From the NCBI RefSeq assembly GCF_029433295.1, contig NZ_JAQTHV010000003.1, forward strand, positions 124,001 to 188,000: a DNA stretch of 64,000 nucleotides, in the 5' to 3' direction. Below, in pieces: positions 41,755 through 51,466 of this stretch. Source of the stretch: Bifidobacterium sp. ESL0784. Lineage in GTDB: Bacteria; Actinomycetota; Actinomycetes; Actinomycetales; Bifidobacteriaceae. The translations under genes were made by a program, and so were the position numbers. The notes beneath the pieces were generated by a model, which made no database searches, was not told the origin of the DNA, and worked only from the letters and a program-made list of their open reading frames with translations. Position 1 is the first letter of the stretch, and every line of letters starts with the position of its first letter.

Positions 41755-42834
41755 ATGGCCATTTTCCCCCCACATCCTCGTTCGCCGCAGACTGCCGAGC
41801 AACAGCAGCCCAATACCTCCATTCCTGCCCCTGCCACTACGAGCACAGGGGCAAGTGACGGCACCCGGGCCAAGCAGCTCGCAGACCGTATCCGCATGCG
41901 TTTCGCGCAAACGCTCATCGGTCAGGAGAACCTTCGTGAGGCCCTCATCACCACGATGATCGCCGGGGGTCATATCCTCATCGAATCGGTGCCGGGACTG
42001 GCCAAAACCACCGCGGCCCAGACATTGGCGACTTCGGTTTCGGGCACCTTCCGCCGAGTCCAATGCACTCCCGATCTGATGCCCTCGGATTTGGTGGGCA
42101 CGCAGATCTTCGACTTCTCGACCCAGCAGTTCTCCACGCAGATAGGCCCGATCCACGCCAACTTCGTCCTGCTCGATGAAATCAACCGTTCCAATGCCAA
42201 AACGCAGTCCGCCATGCTTGAGGCCATGGCCGAAGGCGCTACCACCATCGGCGGCAAACGCATCGCACTACCCACACCGTTCATGGTGATCGCCACGGAA
42301 AATCCGATTGAGGAGGAGGGCACATTCACCCTTCCGGAGGCGCAGATGGATCGTTTCATGATGAAGTCCGTCATGACTTATCCCAGCGCTGCCGACGAGA
42401 CCCGCATGCTCTCCATGCTCACCACTCGGGGAACGGATGTGGTCGATCCGACCATTCCTGCTCAGGACGCCCTGAGCATCGCCGACGTCGACTTCCTGCG
42501 TGCAGCCGCACGCCGTGTGCACGTTTCTGAAGCCATCATGAATTATGCGGTCGATCTGGTGGCCACCTCACGTGGGGCCGGCAGCCATCCCATCAAGAAC
42601 CTGGCAGCCAAAGTTCGTTTAGGCGCAAGCCCACGTGCCTCCATTTCGCTGGTCCGTATCGGGCAGGCACAGGCTCTTCTGAACGGACGCGACTACGTCA
42701 TCCCCGAAGACATCAAGAAGTTCGTCCATGAGATCATGCGCCACCGAATCCTTCTGACCTTCGAAGCCCAGGCCGAAGGCACCAATCCCGACCAGATCAT
42801 CGACTCCATCATCGAAACGGTGCCCGTTCCATGA
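41755..42834 (+). CDS. MoxR-family AAA+ ATPase
   Basis: A 359-residue chaperone-like ATPase, first gene of a Bat/MoxR operon. Walker A is SVPGLAKTT, Walker B with the trailing family motif is LLDEINRSNAKTQSAMLEAM, sensor 1 is ATENPIEEEGTF, and the arginine finger follows in the C-terminal lid. The N-terminal 35 residues are low-complexity. MoxR proteins usually help mature or insert metal centres or assemble VWA-containing complexes. The stop codon overlaps the start of the DUF58 gene by 4 bases. Confidence 0.93.
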   Translation: MAIFPPHPRSPQTAEQQQPNTSIPAPATTSTGASDGTRAKQLADRIRMRFAQTLIGQENLREALITTMIAGGHILIESVPGLAKTTAAQTLATSVSGTFRRVQCTPDLMPSDLVGTQIFDFSTQQFSTQIGPIHANFVLLDEINRSNAKTQSAMLEAMAEGATTIGGKRIALPTPFMVIATENPIEEEGTFTLPEAQMDRFMMKSVMTYPSAADETRMLSMLTTRGTDVVDPTIPAQDALSIADVDFLRAAARRVHVSEAIMNYAVDLVATSRGAGSHPIKNLAAKVRLGASPRASISLVRIGQAQALLNGRDYVIPEDIKKFVHEIMRHRILLTFEAQAEGTNPDQIIDSIIETVPVP

Positions 42835-43796
42835 GGCACGACCCACGTCACGTCTCCCAGGCGTCGAGAAAAGTGCGCGGGAAAATCGAAACTCTTTCCT
42901 CAACGCTGACCCTGCCTACGGTGCGCCGCGCCTTGGGCGTACTCGAGGGCGAGCATTCGTCGACACGACTCGGCGGGAATAATGACCCGATGTCCACCAG
43001 GGATTACACGTTCGAAGACGAGGCAAGGCTCATCGATTGGAAAGCCAGCGCCAAGCAAGGACATCCCATGGTCATCGATCGCGAACGCCTGGTGACCTCG
43101 CGCGTCCATCTGCTCATCGACAACGGGTTGGAGATGGAAGGTCGTACATCCTCCGGGGAAACCGCAAGAGAGGTGGCCTGCAACGCCATGTGCATGTTTG
43201 CAGCCTTGAGCGCGCGAAGGCATGACAGAATCTCACTCGTGTTTGCTGACAGCTTGAACATCATCCGAAAGCCGTTCAAAGGTGGTCTGGCACAATTCGA
43301 ACAGGCCATCGATAACGCGGTTGGTGGCGGGCAGACTCTTTCCCCACGCAATTTCGAGGCCCTGTTGGCCTACGCCAGAACATTAAACGACAAAGGCTCC
43401 TTGGTGGTCATCGCCACCGACGAACATGCCCTGAGCGGCGATCACCTGCACTCTTTGCGGCTGATTGCCGCGATGCACCCACTCATGCTCATCGACGTAG
43501 CGACATTGAATCCATTCAGAAAGGTCCCGTTCGGCCAGATCACGGACGGACTTGACGGACGCCGTATTCCCGCATTCCTGATCGACCAGCAATCCGCGAA
43601 TTCCGTCGATACCCATCGCCGGTACTTGACCGCACAATTGCAAGAACATCTCAAGGCCAGCGGAGCCACGCTGATACGTACGACATCGAGCGAAGACATG
43701 TTCTCCCAATTCATCCATCTGGTGAGCGTGACATTGAAACAGACTTCGTATGCCTCATTTGACGCATCCTCCATCATTGCGGGAGAAATGGCATGA
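42831..43796 (+). CDS. DUF58 family protein of the MoxR operon
   Basis: A 321-residue protein with the DUF58 core (RDYTFEDEARLIDWKASAKQG, then RVHLLIDNGLEMEG), a fold related to VWA domains and typical of operons that begin with moxR. It is mostly soluble and lacks the N-terminal helices found in many longer DUF58 proteins. It overlaps both neighbours by 4 bases, which indicates translational coupling. A biochemical role is not established. Confidence 0.9.
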   Translation: MRHDPRHVSQASRKVRGKIETLSSTLTLPTVRRALGVLEGEHSSTRLGGNNDPMSTRDYTFEDEARLIDWKASAKQGHPMVIDRERLVTSRVHLLIDNGLEMEGRTSSGETAREVACNAMCMFAALSARRHDRISLVFADSLNIIRKPFKGGLAQFEQAIDNAVGGGQTLSPRNFEALLAYARTLNDKGSLVVIATDEHALSGDHLHSLRLIAAMHPLMLIDVATLNPFRKVPFGQITDGLDGRRIPAFLIDQQSANSVDTHRRYLTAQLQEHLKASGATLIRTTSSEDMFSQFIHLVSVTLKQTSYASFDASSIIAGEMA

Positions 43797-44410
43797 TTTC
43801 GACGATGCAACCGCTGATCCTTCCTCATGGCGCACTGGCAGCGGCAAACCCACCAATAGCGCATTTCAACGGGTTGCAAAACCTGCAGATGAACACCGTC
43901 GATATGGCCGAATACAAACCGGAAGGCCTGATCAGGATGCCGACGACCCTTATCGTCGCCTTCATCATCTTTCTTGCGGCCGCGGTCATTCTGGTCATTG
44001 CGATTTTGCTGCTTTCAAGGCCAAAAAAGCAGACTCCTGTGAAAGTCCACGGCGCCCATAGCGCCCAGAACGACAAAACGGCATGGCGTGCACGCATCAA
44101 CGGCATCGTCGAAAGACACGCAAAGGGCGATTTGTCACGGGATGCGGCACTACGGGACCTGGCTCAAGTGGCACGTGACTTTGCCGGTATCAAAACCCAT
44201 AAAGACATGAGCTCCTACACCCTTGCCGACATCAACCATCTTCCCCTCCCCGAGTCGGCCGACCCGGGGATGAAACTGCTGCGTCAGACCATCAGCGCCC
44301 TCTATCCCCCGGAATTCGCCGACGTCGAACGCCATGAGCAAGCCCGCGCCACCAGCGTGGAACAGGCTGCCGAATGGGTTTCCAACCTGATTGAAAGGTG
44401 GCGGAGATGA
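43793..44410 (+). CDS. Single-pass membrane protein of the MoxR operon
   Basis: A 205-residue protein with a short N-terminal segment, one strong helix (LIVAFIIFLAAAVILVIAILLL, about 53-74) and a charged cytoplasmic domain of about 130 residues. It occupies the position of the DUF4381-like genes in MoxR/Bat operons and may match that family, although sequence similarity is not obvious to me. It is coupled to the genes on both sides by 4-base ATGA overlaps. Confidence 0.8.
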   Translation: MISTMQPLILPHGALAAANPPIAHFNGLQNLQMNTVDMAEYKPEGLIRMPTTLIVAFIIFLAAAVILVIAILLLSRPKKQTPVKVHGAHSAQNDKTAWRARINGIVERHAKGDLSRDAALRDLAQVARDFAGIKTHKDMSSYTLADINHLPLPESADPGMKLLRQTISALYPPEFADVERHEQARATSVEQAAEWVSNLIERWRR

Positions 44411-45465
44411 ACCTCGAATGGCATTGGCCCTGTGCCGGCGCAATAGGGCTCATCGCCGCAATCGCCTTGATCATCGTCTGGCAGTTTGTCTGCGCGCATC
44501 GACCGAGCAAGTCGCCGCAGATTCCGGTCTTCGACCTTGACGAGGACCTCAATAACGAACATGTCGGAGAATTGTTCCGTCAATGGCGGGTATTGGGACG
44601 TGTGGCCATAGTGGTTTTGGTGGCAGCACTTCTACTTTCCCTGACTACTGTTTCCAGGCCTTCCACCGTGGACGAAGCCGACGAAAGGGCTTCAAACCGC
44701 GATATCGTTCTGTGTCTCGATGTCTCCCCCTCGATGCTTTCGTACGATCATCAGGTCCTTGCGTCGTATCAACGGCTCATTTCCAATTTCAAAGGTGAAC
44801 GCATTGGCTTGAGTCTGTTCAATTCAACTTCACGTACGCTCTTTCCGCTGACCGACGATTACCAATTGGCCTCAAACCAGCTCAAAAACGCCAGCGACAT
44901 CCTGGGAAACATCTCGACTCAGGACAAAATCAACAAAACCGATGATCGCACCCTTCAGGAGTTCTCCGACCTTATCGAAGGCACCCAGAACCGTAAGGAC
45001 AAAACCAGCCTGATCGGCGACGGTCTGGTCAGTTGTGCGGCGATGTTGCCCGGCTTCACCTATGGCAAGACGAATCGGGCTAAAGACGAGGCCGACAAAG
45101 CCTCGATCGTGCTGGCGACCGATAATTTCTCCGGCAAATCGACCTATACGCTGGGTTCGGCCTTGGATCTGACGCGCAAGGCCGGCATCGTGGTGGACGG
45201 CTTGTACGCAGGACCCGCCAGCAGCGAGAATGACGCTTCGACCGTTGAAATGCAACGTGACATCACCTCCCATGGTGGCTCGTATTTCTCCGTCCATTCC
45301 GGCAAACCGATAGAAAACCTCGTACAGACCATCGAAAAGCGGAAGAACCGTGACGAAGAGAAGGTCCGTAAGGCAGCTTTGGTGGATGCCCCAGGCTGGT
45401 GGACATTGGCATTGGCGCTGTTGGTGGCGCTTTGGATAGGCCTTGCTTGGAGGCTCAAACGATGA
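44407..45465 (+). CDS. VWA-domain membrane protein (BatA-like)
   Basis: This 352-residue protein has one helix near the N-terminus (about 6-28) and a second at 60-80, then a von Willebrand A domain whose metal-ion site begins DVSPSMLS (the usual DxSxS motif), and a C-terminal helix (WWTLALALLVALWIGLAW). This BatA-type topology places the VWA domain outside the membrane between helices. ATG 44407 is favoured (GGTGGCGGAG before it). It is the first of two VWA genes in the operon and probably pairs with the second. Confidence 0.9.
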   Translation: MNLEWHWPCAGAIGLIAAIALIIVWQFVCAHRPSKSPQIPVFDLDEDLNNEHVGELFRQWRVLGRVAIVVLVAALLLSLTTVSRPSTVDEADERASNRDIVLCLDVSPSMLSYDHQVLASYQRLISNFKGERIGLSLFNSTSRTLFPLTDDYQLASNQLKNASDILGNISTQDKINKTDDRTLQEFSDLIEGTQNRKDKTSLIGDGLVSCAAMLPGFTYGKTNRAKDEADKASIVLATDNFSGKSTYTLGSALDLTRKAGIVVDGLYAGPASSENDASTVEMQRDITSHGGSYFSVHSGKPIENLVQTIEKRKNRDEEKVRKAALVDAPGWWTLALALLVALWIGLAWRLKR

Positions 45466-46520
45466 ACCTCGACAATCTTATGACCCTGCGTTTCAATCCT
45501 GCGCTCGGCTGGCCTGCAGGCCTAGCCATCGCGGCGATCATGATCGGCTTCGCGATTGCCGTGGTTGTGGTTCACCGTCGCCGGAAAGATGAAAGCGACG
45601 AAACCCTGTGGGCATGCGTCCGACGTTGCGCCATCTGCGTCATCATCGCGATTCTGGCATTGACCCCTTCCACCATCGCCAGCACGACCAGCAGGGCGGT
45701 GAACACTACCGATGTCATCATCGCCACTGATGTGACCGGCTCCATGGCCGTCGACGACGCGCAATATGCAACGACAAAGACGATGACACGGCTGGAAGCA
45801 GCCAAAAAAGCCATCGATGATTTGACCGGCATCTATGACAATTCAAGTTTCGCGGCCGTGCATTTCGGCGCAAGCGCAACCATGGACGTGCCGCTGACCC
45901 CGGATATCGGTGCCATCCGCAACTGGGCCTCCGGGCTCAACACAGAACCGACTGCGGTATCTGCCGGATCCAACCTGGACGCTCCTATCGATCCATTGCT
46001 TGTGACGCTCAAACAAATTCGCACGGCCCACCCGCACGACAAAATCGTGTTGTATTATATATCCGACGGCGAGCAGACTTCCGCAAAACCGCGTCGCACC
46101 TTCTCTTCGCTTCGTCAGTATCTTGACGACGCCTTCACCCTTGCCGTCGGCAGCGAGCAAGGCGGCCAGATTCCGGAAATCAAAGCAGGGCCCACCAACT
46201 CCGAAAGCGATCAAAGCGATACCGACGAAGAAGGCTGGGTGAACGATCCCGCCACGGGCCAGCCGGGAATCTCGAAAATGGATAAGAAAAACTTGACCGA
46301 AATCGCCGACGAAATGGGCGGAAAATGCATTGTGCTCGATGGCACGCACAAGCTGGACAAATCCTCCGTGGCCTCGATTTCCAAACATTTCAGGACCGTG
46401 GACACTCCGAAACGACGTGAACGCGTCATGCCTCTGGTGTGGCCTTTCTCGATAGCCCTGGCCGCATTGCTGGCCATGGAAATGGCCAGTTGGCTGGCGA
46501 CTTCAAGGAGGCTGCTGTGA
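45462..46520 (+). CDS. VWA-domain membrane protein (BatB-like)
   Basis: A 352-residue protein with two N-terminal helices (about 18-38 and 49-69), a VWA domain that begins DVTGSMAVDD (DxTxS variant of the metal-ion site) with the second metal-ligand segment in YYISDGEQTS, an acidic insertion (SDQSDTDEEG), and a C-terminal helix. The start ATG 45462 overlaps the preceding stop by 4 bases. Together with the upstream gene it forms the BatA/BatB pair seen in many bacteria. Confidence 0.9.
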   Translation: MNLDNLMTLRFNPALGWPAGLAIAAIMIGFAIAVVVVHRRRKDESDETLWACVRRCAICVIIAILALTPSTIASTTSRAVNTTDVIIATDVTGSMAVDDAQYATTKTMTRLEAAKKAIDDLTGIYDNSSFAAVHFGASATMDVPLTPDIGAIRNWASGLNTEPTAVSAGSNLDAPIDPLLVTLKQIRTAHPHDKIVLYYISDGEQTSAKPRRTFSSLRQYLDDAFTLAVGSEQGGQIPEIKAGPTNSESDQSDTDEEGWVNDPATGQPGISKMDKKNLTEIADEMGGKCIVLDGTHKLDKSSVASISKHFRTVDTPKRRERVMPLVWPFSIALAALLAMEMASWLATSRRLL

Positions 46521-47185
46521 AAAAGAACAAGAACAAGGCCATCGCCGCTCCCCTGCCCCCGGCCACACAAGCCAAAACCGCCAAGCCCGAAATCCAAGGC
46601 AAGGCAAGTCGTTCGGCAAATTCAAAAACAAACGGCGGGAAACGGCAGACCATGGCATCATTGCCGGTGCGAATCGTCATGGGGATAGTGGCCGTCGTCT
46701 TCCTGGTGATCGCCGGGGTGCTGCTGGCGAATATGACAGCCATCGACAACTACAACCAAGCCACGGCATCGCTCAATGCCAGCCTCGAATACGCCAAAAA
46801 TCCGAATGCCGATCCGCAACGTCTCAAGGCGCAACTCGATCAGGCCAACGCCCAGTTCGACAACGCTCGCCGGCTGAACGCCCTGCTCTCCCCCAATACC
46901 AAAGAACTCATCAACGTCAACAGCGATATTTCCGGCAAACTCACGACTTCGACCAAGCGCAAAATAGCCAATATCAGCGGCAAGGGGAACGGGACCAATG
47001 GCAAAGCCAATGCTAAAAGCTCGAACTCCTCGGGTTCCGGCAACGGTGACAACCAAGGGCTCACTGACGAACAACGCAAGCAGGTCGAGGAAACACTCAA
47101 GGCCAATCAACCCAACGGCCCGGTAAACGGGGACCAGAAAACCCCGACGAAAACCGATAACGGCGCCAACGTCAAGCCTTGGTGA
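46517..47185 (+). CDS. Membrane protein closing the MoxR operon
   Basis: A 222-residue protein from GTG 46517, which follows AAGGAGG by 5 bases and overlaps the preceding stop codon. A basic N-terminus of about 50 residues precedes one helix (VMGIVAVVFLVIAGVLLANM), then an extracytoplasmic domain with a periodic Asn/Ala/Asp helix (AQLDQANAQFDNARRLNALL) and a long Ser/Asn/Gly/Lys-rich tail. No family is recognised. The topology is compatible with a BatC-like accessory component, though tetratricopeptide repeats are not evident. Confidence 0.82.
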   Translation: MKKNKNKAIAAPLPPATQAKTAKPEIQGKASRSANSKTNGGKRQTMASLPVRIVMGIVAVVFLVIAGVLLANMTAIDNYNQATASLNASLEYAKNPNADPQRLKAQLDQANAQFDNARRLNALLSPNTKELINVNSDISGKLTTSTKRKIANISGKGNGTNGKANAKSSNSSGSGNGDNQGLTDEQRKQVEETLKANQPNGPVNGDQKTPTKTDNGANVKPW

Positions 47186-47228
47186 AGACAGTGGGTTCAG
47201 ACAACGGGTTGCGCTAAGGTAAAGGCTT

Positions 47229-48674
47229 ATGCAGCTGACTCAAATTTCACCGGCAATCGCTTTGACTTCACTTGATGGACGTTATCACAAACAGACAGCA
47301 CCGCTTGTCGAATATCTGAGCGAACCTGCATTGAACCGCGAACGCATCACCGTTGAAATCGAATGGATGATTCTTCTGGCCAACGGATTCGACGGCAACG
47401 GCAATCTACCGGTCCTCGAAGGTGTCAAGCCGCTTACGGCCGCTGAGATCAACTATCTACGGGACATCCCGGAACACTTCGACTCCGAGGGCATCGCCCG
47501 CCACGCGGCCTATGAGACCAAAACCCATCACGACGTCAAGGCCGTCGAATATTACATCGACGACGAGCTTGACCACGCCCCAAGCGTTATCGGTGCCGAC
47601 ACGCAGTTGCCTGATCTCAAGACCTTAGTGCATTTCGCATGCACCTCCGAAGACATCAACAATCTGGCCAATGCCCGTTGCACCAAGAAGGCCGTTACAC
47701 TGGTCTGGCAGCCCTTGGCCCAGAAATTGACGGATTTCCTGGCCTCAAAGGCCGAAGAGTTCAAGGATTTACCGATGCTGGCACTGACCCATGGCCAGCC
47801 TGCAACCCCTACGACGCTGGGCAAGGAGCTGGCGGTATTCGTCCATCGCCTGAACCGCCAGTTGAAGCACATCGAGAACCAGGAATACCTCGGCAAGATC
47901 AACGGTGCGACCGGCACATTCGGTGCGCACACCATCGCCTGTCCGCAAGCCGACTGGCTCTCCATTTCGCGCGAATTCGTCACCAACCGTATGGGACTGA
48001 CGTGGAATCCGCTGACGACCCAGATCGAAAGTCACGACTGGCAGGCCGAACTTTATGGCACGATTAGCCATACCAACCGTATTCTGCACAACCTCGCGGT
48101 GGATATCTGGATGTATATCTCTCGGGGAGTCTTCGCCCAGGTCCCCGTCAAAGGCGCGACCGGCTCGTCGACGATGCCGCACAAGGTCAACCCTATCCGT
48201 TTCGAGAACGCCGAGGCGAACCTTGAACTTTCCTGCTCGTTGCTCGACACGCTTTCCAACACCTTAGTCGAAAGCCGATGGCAGCGCGACCTGACCGATT
48301 CCACCACGCAGCGCAATATCGGCGCGGCGCTGGGCTATTCGCTGCTGGCACTGGACAACCTGCTAGGAGGACTCAAATCCATCCACCCGAACTTCGAGGT
48401 CATTTCCCGCGAACTCGATGAGAACTGGGAGGTGCTGGGAGAACCCATCCAGACGGCTATGCGAGCCCAAGAATTCGCCGGTCGCAAGGGCATGGAACGT
48501 CCTTATGAGAAGGTCAAGGAGCTCATGCGAGGCAAGAGCATCTCCAAGGCCGACATCGAAACGTTCATCGACTCACTGGACTTTGACGCTGTCACCGCAG
48601 CACGCCTCAAAGCACTCACACCACAGACCTATATCGGTCTGGCTGCACAACTGGTAGGTTTTGACGGGCAATGA
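47229..48674 (+). CDS. purB: Adenylosuccinate lyase
   Basis: A 481-residue purine biosynthesis enzyme that cleaves SAICAR and adenylosuccinate. The family signature is GSSTMPHKVNP, the catalytic base region is THGQPATPTTLGKE, and the N-terminus (ALTSLDGRYHKQT) is of the longer E. coli-type class. It follows the MoxR operon by 43 bases, so read-through is plausible. Its stop overlaps the start of the next gene by 4 bases, coupling the two. Confidence 0.96.
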   Translation: MQLTQISPAIALTSLDGRYHKQTAPLVEYLSEPALNRERITVEIEWMILLANGFDGNGNLPVLEGVKPLTAAEINYLRDIPEHFDSEGIARHAAYETKTHHDVKAVEYYIDDELDHAPSVIGADTQLPDLKTLVHFACTSEDINNLANARCTKKAVTLVWQPLAQKLTDFLASKAEEFKDLPMLALTHGQPATPTTLGKELAVFVHRLNRQLKHIENQEYLGKINGATGTFGAHTIACPQADWLSISREFVTNRMGLTWNPLTTQIESHDWQAELYGTISHTNRILHNLAVDIWMYISRGVFAQVPVKGATGSSTMPHKVNPIRFENAEANLELSCSLLDTLSNTLVESRWQRDLTDSTTQRNIGAALGYSLLALDNLLGGLKSIHPNFEVISRELDENWEVLGEPIQTAMRAQEFAGRKGMERPYEKVKELMRGKSISKADIETFIDSLDFDAVTAARLKALTPQTYIGLAAQLVGFDGQ

Positions 48675-51211
48675 GCGACAAAACACCCTCTTCGTCACTT
48701 TCGGAGGGATCAATTTCAGCAGCTTCCGGCTCGTCGTCAAATCTGGCGCCGAATCCCAGCAAGCCTGCACAATCGTCCGTGGCAGAAACAGAAGCACCTG
48801 AACAGCCTGAGACGAAAATCGATATCGACGACGTCGCTCCCCAGCGAGCCCACAACGCCAATGATCTACTCCATGCCGTAGGAGCCCTGATACTCGCGGT
48901 CGTCGTCATCGTTTTCGCCACTTACCTGCACGGTATCACCGCCGGAGTCGAGCACGATGCCAAAACCGCCGGCCAGGCCTTCACCTGGCTCATGGACCTG
49001 CCGTTCTCCGTCCTTCAACAATTCCTGAGCTTCGTCATCATCATCAGCGTGCTGATTCACCTGCTCATCAACAGGGAATGGTTCCAGTCCGCGGTTTCGG
49101 TGGTAGCACTGTTCTGCGGATACACGTTCATCCTCGGCCTTTCCTTCGTACTGGCCCATCTGGGCGTGCCGGCTCTGATGGACGCCGTGCAATCAAGCGA
49201 GGGCGCGGGGCCGGCCATGCTACCCGATTTCTACGCCGGCATCGGAGCATTCCTGACGGTAGCCGGCCCGAAACGTTCCCGTTCCTCGGTCAAATGGGGC
49301 TGGAACATCCTGTTTATCGCGGCCGCGGTTTTCGTCATCGTCTCCTGGCATTCGGTGGCCGGAACCATCGTCTCGTTTGCGATTGGCCGCATCATCGGCT
49401 TGATATTGCGTTTTGCGATGGGAACCAGAACCCAAGGGCTTTGGGGCTCCGGAATCGTTCAAGCGGTAGGCAGCATCGGTCTGAAACTTACGAAACTGAG
49501 TCGGCGCGAAGACGACTATGAAACGGCAGCCCTCAAATCAAGGCTCGACGACGATCTAATCGAAAACTCACGTATCTACGACGCCAAGGACAAACAGGGC
49601 AAGCGCTACATCATCTCCGTGCTGGATTCTCTGCCCCACGCCGCCGGCTACCTAAACCAGCTATGGCAAGGCCTGCGCTTCACCGGAGTTGCCATACGCC
49701 GAGATCGTTCGGCAAGCGATGCCATCCATCATCATTTTTCCATGCTCCTGGGACTCAAATCCTGCGGTCTGACAACGCCCAATCCGTACGGCGTGATGGA
49801 CAGCGAGGAATCCTCCCTGCTGGTATTGGATGTCAGCGACATCCCAAGCCCGACCGACCTTAATAAGCTCGACGAAGCCGCAATGGTCGATTATATGGAT
49901 TACCTGGCCCGCGCCAACAGCCGCGGCTACACTCACCGCCGTATCACCCCCGACACGCTTGCCGAGATTCACGGAGAACATGTCATCGTTGGCTGGCAAA
50001 ACGGCGATTATGCCAGTGGCGGCACCAATATCGCCATGGATAAGGTACAGCTTCTGGTATTGCTTGCTACGTTGAGCGACCCCCAGCTCGCCATCAATGC
50101 GGCGCTGAAAGTCTGGGATCGCCAGACGCTGATTTCCTTGGCGCCGTTCATACAGAAAGTCGCCATCCCCTCCGCCACCAGAAACCTCCCAGGATGGAGC
50201 AAACAACTGCTTGGCGAAGTGCGTGACACTCTCAACGCTCTTGACCCTCACGATGAGATCGAAGCGGCGGAACCCGTGACTCTGGCCCGTTTCAACGTCA
50301 AATCCTTTGTTTCCATCACGCTGCTGATCATCGCCGTCGCCGTGATCTTCACACAGCTGAGGCCTAATGAGGTCATCTCCGCAGTGCGTCACGCCAATCT
50401 CGGCTGGGCTTTGGTCTGCCTGCTTCTTTCGATGCTGGCCTGGGCCGGGTCGGCCATCACCCTCGGTTCGTTCATGGACAACGGGAAACGACACTGGATG
50501 GATTTGTTCTGTTCGCAGGCTGCATCTGGCTTCACCGCAGTCTCCATGCCCGCAGGTGTAGGCCCGGCATTCGTCAATCTCCAGTTCCTGCGCAAAAACG
50601 GGTACAGGAACACCGCCGCCACGGCTATTATGTCGGTGACCTGGGCGGTACAGGGTTTGACGACTATTGTATTACTCCTAATTATGGGCCTTTTCACCGG
50701 TCGCAATATGTTTTCCGGCATGGTACCGACCAACACCTTGGTCGTGGTCATTGGCGCGATCGTGCTCGTGTTGTGCCTGTGTATGGCCATCACGCCTATC
50801 CGACGGATGATCGTGGACAAATATCTGCCGATTCTGCGTTCCTACGCCCATCAACTGATCGAAGTCCTGGCCCAACCGCAGAAACTTGCCGTCGGCGTCG
50901 CTGGGGCGTTGATACTGAACATCGCAACCGGTCTTGGCTTCTGGGCGGCACTGATGGCATTTGGCACTTCCTCGAATCCTTTGGAAACCATCTTCGTCTT
51001 CCTTTTGGCCAATACGCTCGGCAGCGCGGCCCCAACTCCGGGAGGCCTGGGCGCGGTCGAGGCCGCCCTGACCTTCGCCTTCACCTCCATCGGCGTGCCT
51101 CCCGCAGTCGCGCTGAGTGCCACGCTGCTCTATCGCGTCGGTTTCTACTGGCTGCGTATCCCAATCGGTTTCCTGGCAATGAAACGGCTTGACCATCGCA
51201 ACCTTGTGTAG
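48671..51211 (+). CDS. UPF0104-type membrane protein with internal kinase-like domain
   Basis: An 846-residue protein in three parts. The first 270 residues hold a polar tail and about six to seven helices. Residues about 290-540 form a soluble domain resembling a protein- or aminoglycoside-kinase fold, but HRRITPDTLAE stands where HGDxxxxN is expected and the DFG-like position reads GWQNGD, so it is probably inactive. The C-terminal 300 residues form the lysylphosphatidylglycerol synthase/UPF0104 membrane domain with the AGVGPAFV and PTPGGLGAVEAAL motifs. It may move a lipid or lipid-linked molecule across the membrane; this is inference. It is translationally coupled to purB, with no obvious functional link. 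Confidence 0.9.
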   Translation: MSDKTPSSSLSEGSISAASGSSSNLAPNPSKPAQSSVAETEAPEQPETKIDIDDVAPQRAHNANDLLHAVGALILAVVVIVFATYLHGITAGVEHDAKTAGQAFTWLMDLPFSVLQQFLSFVIIISVLIHLLINREWFQSAVSVVALFCGYTFILGLSFVLAHLGVPALMDAVQSSEGAGPAMLPDFYAGIGAFLTVAGPKRSRSSVKWGWNILFIAAAVFVIVSWHSVAGTIVSFAIGRIIGLILRFAMGTRTQGLWGSGIVQAVGSIGLKLTKLSRREDDYETAALKSRLDDDLIENSRIYDAKDKQGKRYIISVLDSLPHAAGYLNQLWQGLRFTGVAIRRDRSASDAIHHHFSMLLGLKSCGLTTPNPYGVMDSEESSLLVLDVSDIPSPTDLNKLDEAAMVDYMDYLARANSRGYTHRRITPDTLAEIHGEHVIVGWQNGDYASGGTNIAMDKVQLLVLLATLSDPQLAINAALKVWDRQTLISLAPFIQKVAIPSATRNLPGWSKQLLGEVRDTLNALDPHDEIEAAEPVTLARFNVKSFVSITLLIIAVAVIFTQLRPNEVISAVRHANLGWALVCLLLSMLAWAGSAITLGSFMDNGKRHWMDLFCSQAASGFTAVSMPAGVGPAFVNLQFLRKNGYRNTAATAIMSVTWAVQGLTTIVLLLIMGLFTGRNMFSGMVPTNTLVVVIGAIVLVLCLCMAITPIRRMIVDKYLPILRSYAHQLIEVLAQPQKLAVGVAGALILNIATGLGFWAALMAFGTSSNPLETIFVFLLANTLGSAAPTPGGLGAVEAALTFAFTSIGVPPAVALSATLLYRVGFYWLRIPIGFLAMKRLDHRNLV

Positions 51212-51385
51212 TCCCCGGAACGATATTGCTTCCTGCTTTGCAGGCATTCGCGGATATGTTCGATCCGGTTTTCACCCGGCTCCACCCGGCTCAAAAGCGT
51301 TTTTCGTTCCGATACGACTAAAAATGTCTCTCCAAAGGCGCAAATCTTTACAAATCAGCGAAGAAACTACCAGAATTGGCGGTAT

Positions 51386-51415
51386 TTGGCGAGACTTTGG
51401 GCTAAACTGTATAAC
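51386..51415 (+). promoter_or_regulatory. Candidate promoter of hup
   Basis: TTGGCG at 51386-51391 and TATAAC at 51410-51415, separated by 18 bases, lie about 50 bases before the hup start codon. Confidence 0.55.
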
Positions 51416-51466
51416 TGAAAATGGCTTTTACCAAACAGGAAAGCCCCTTATCAAAAAGGATTCTTC

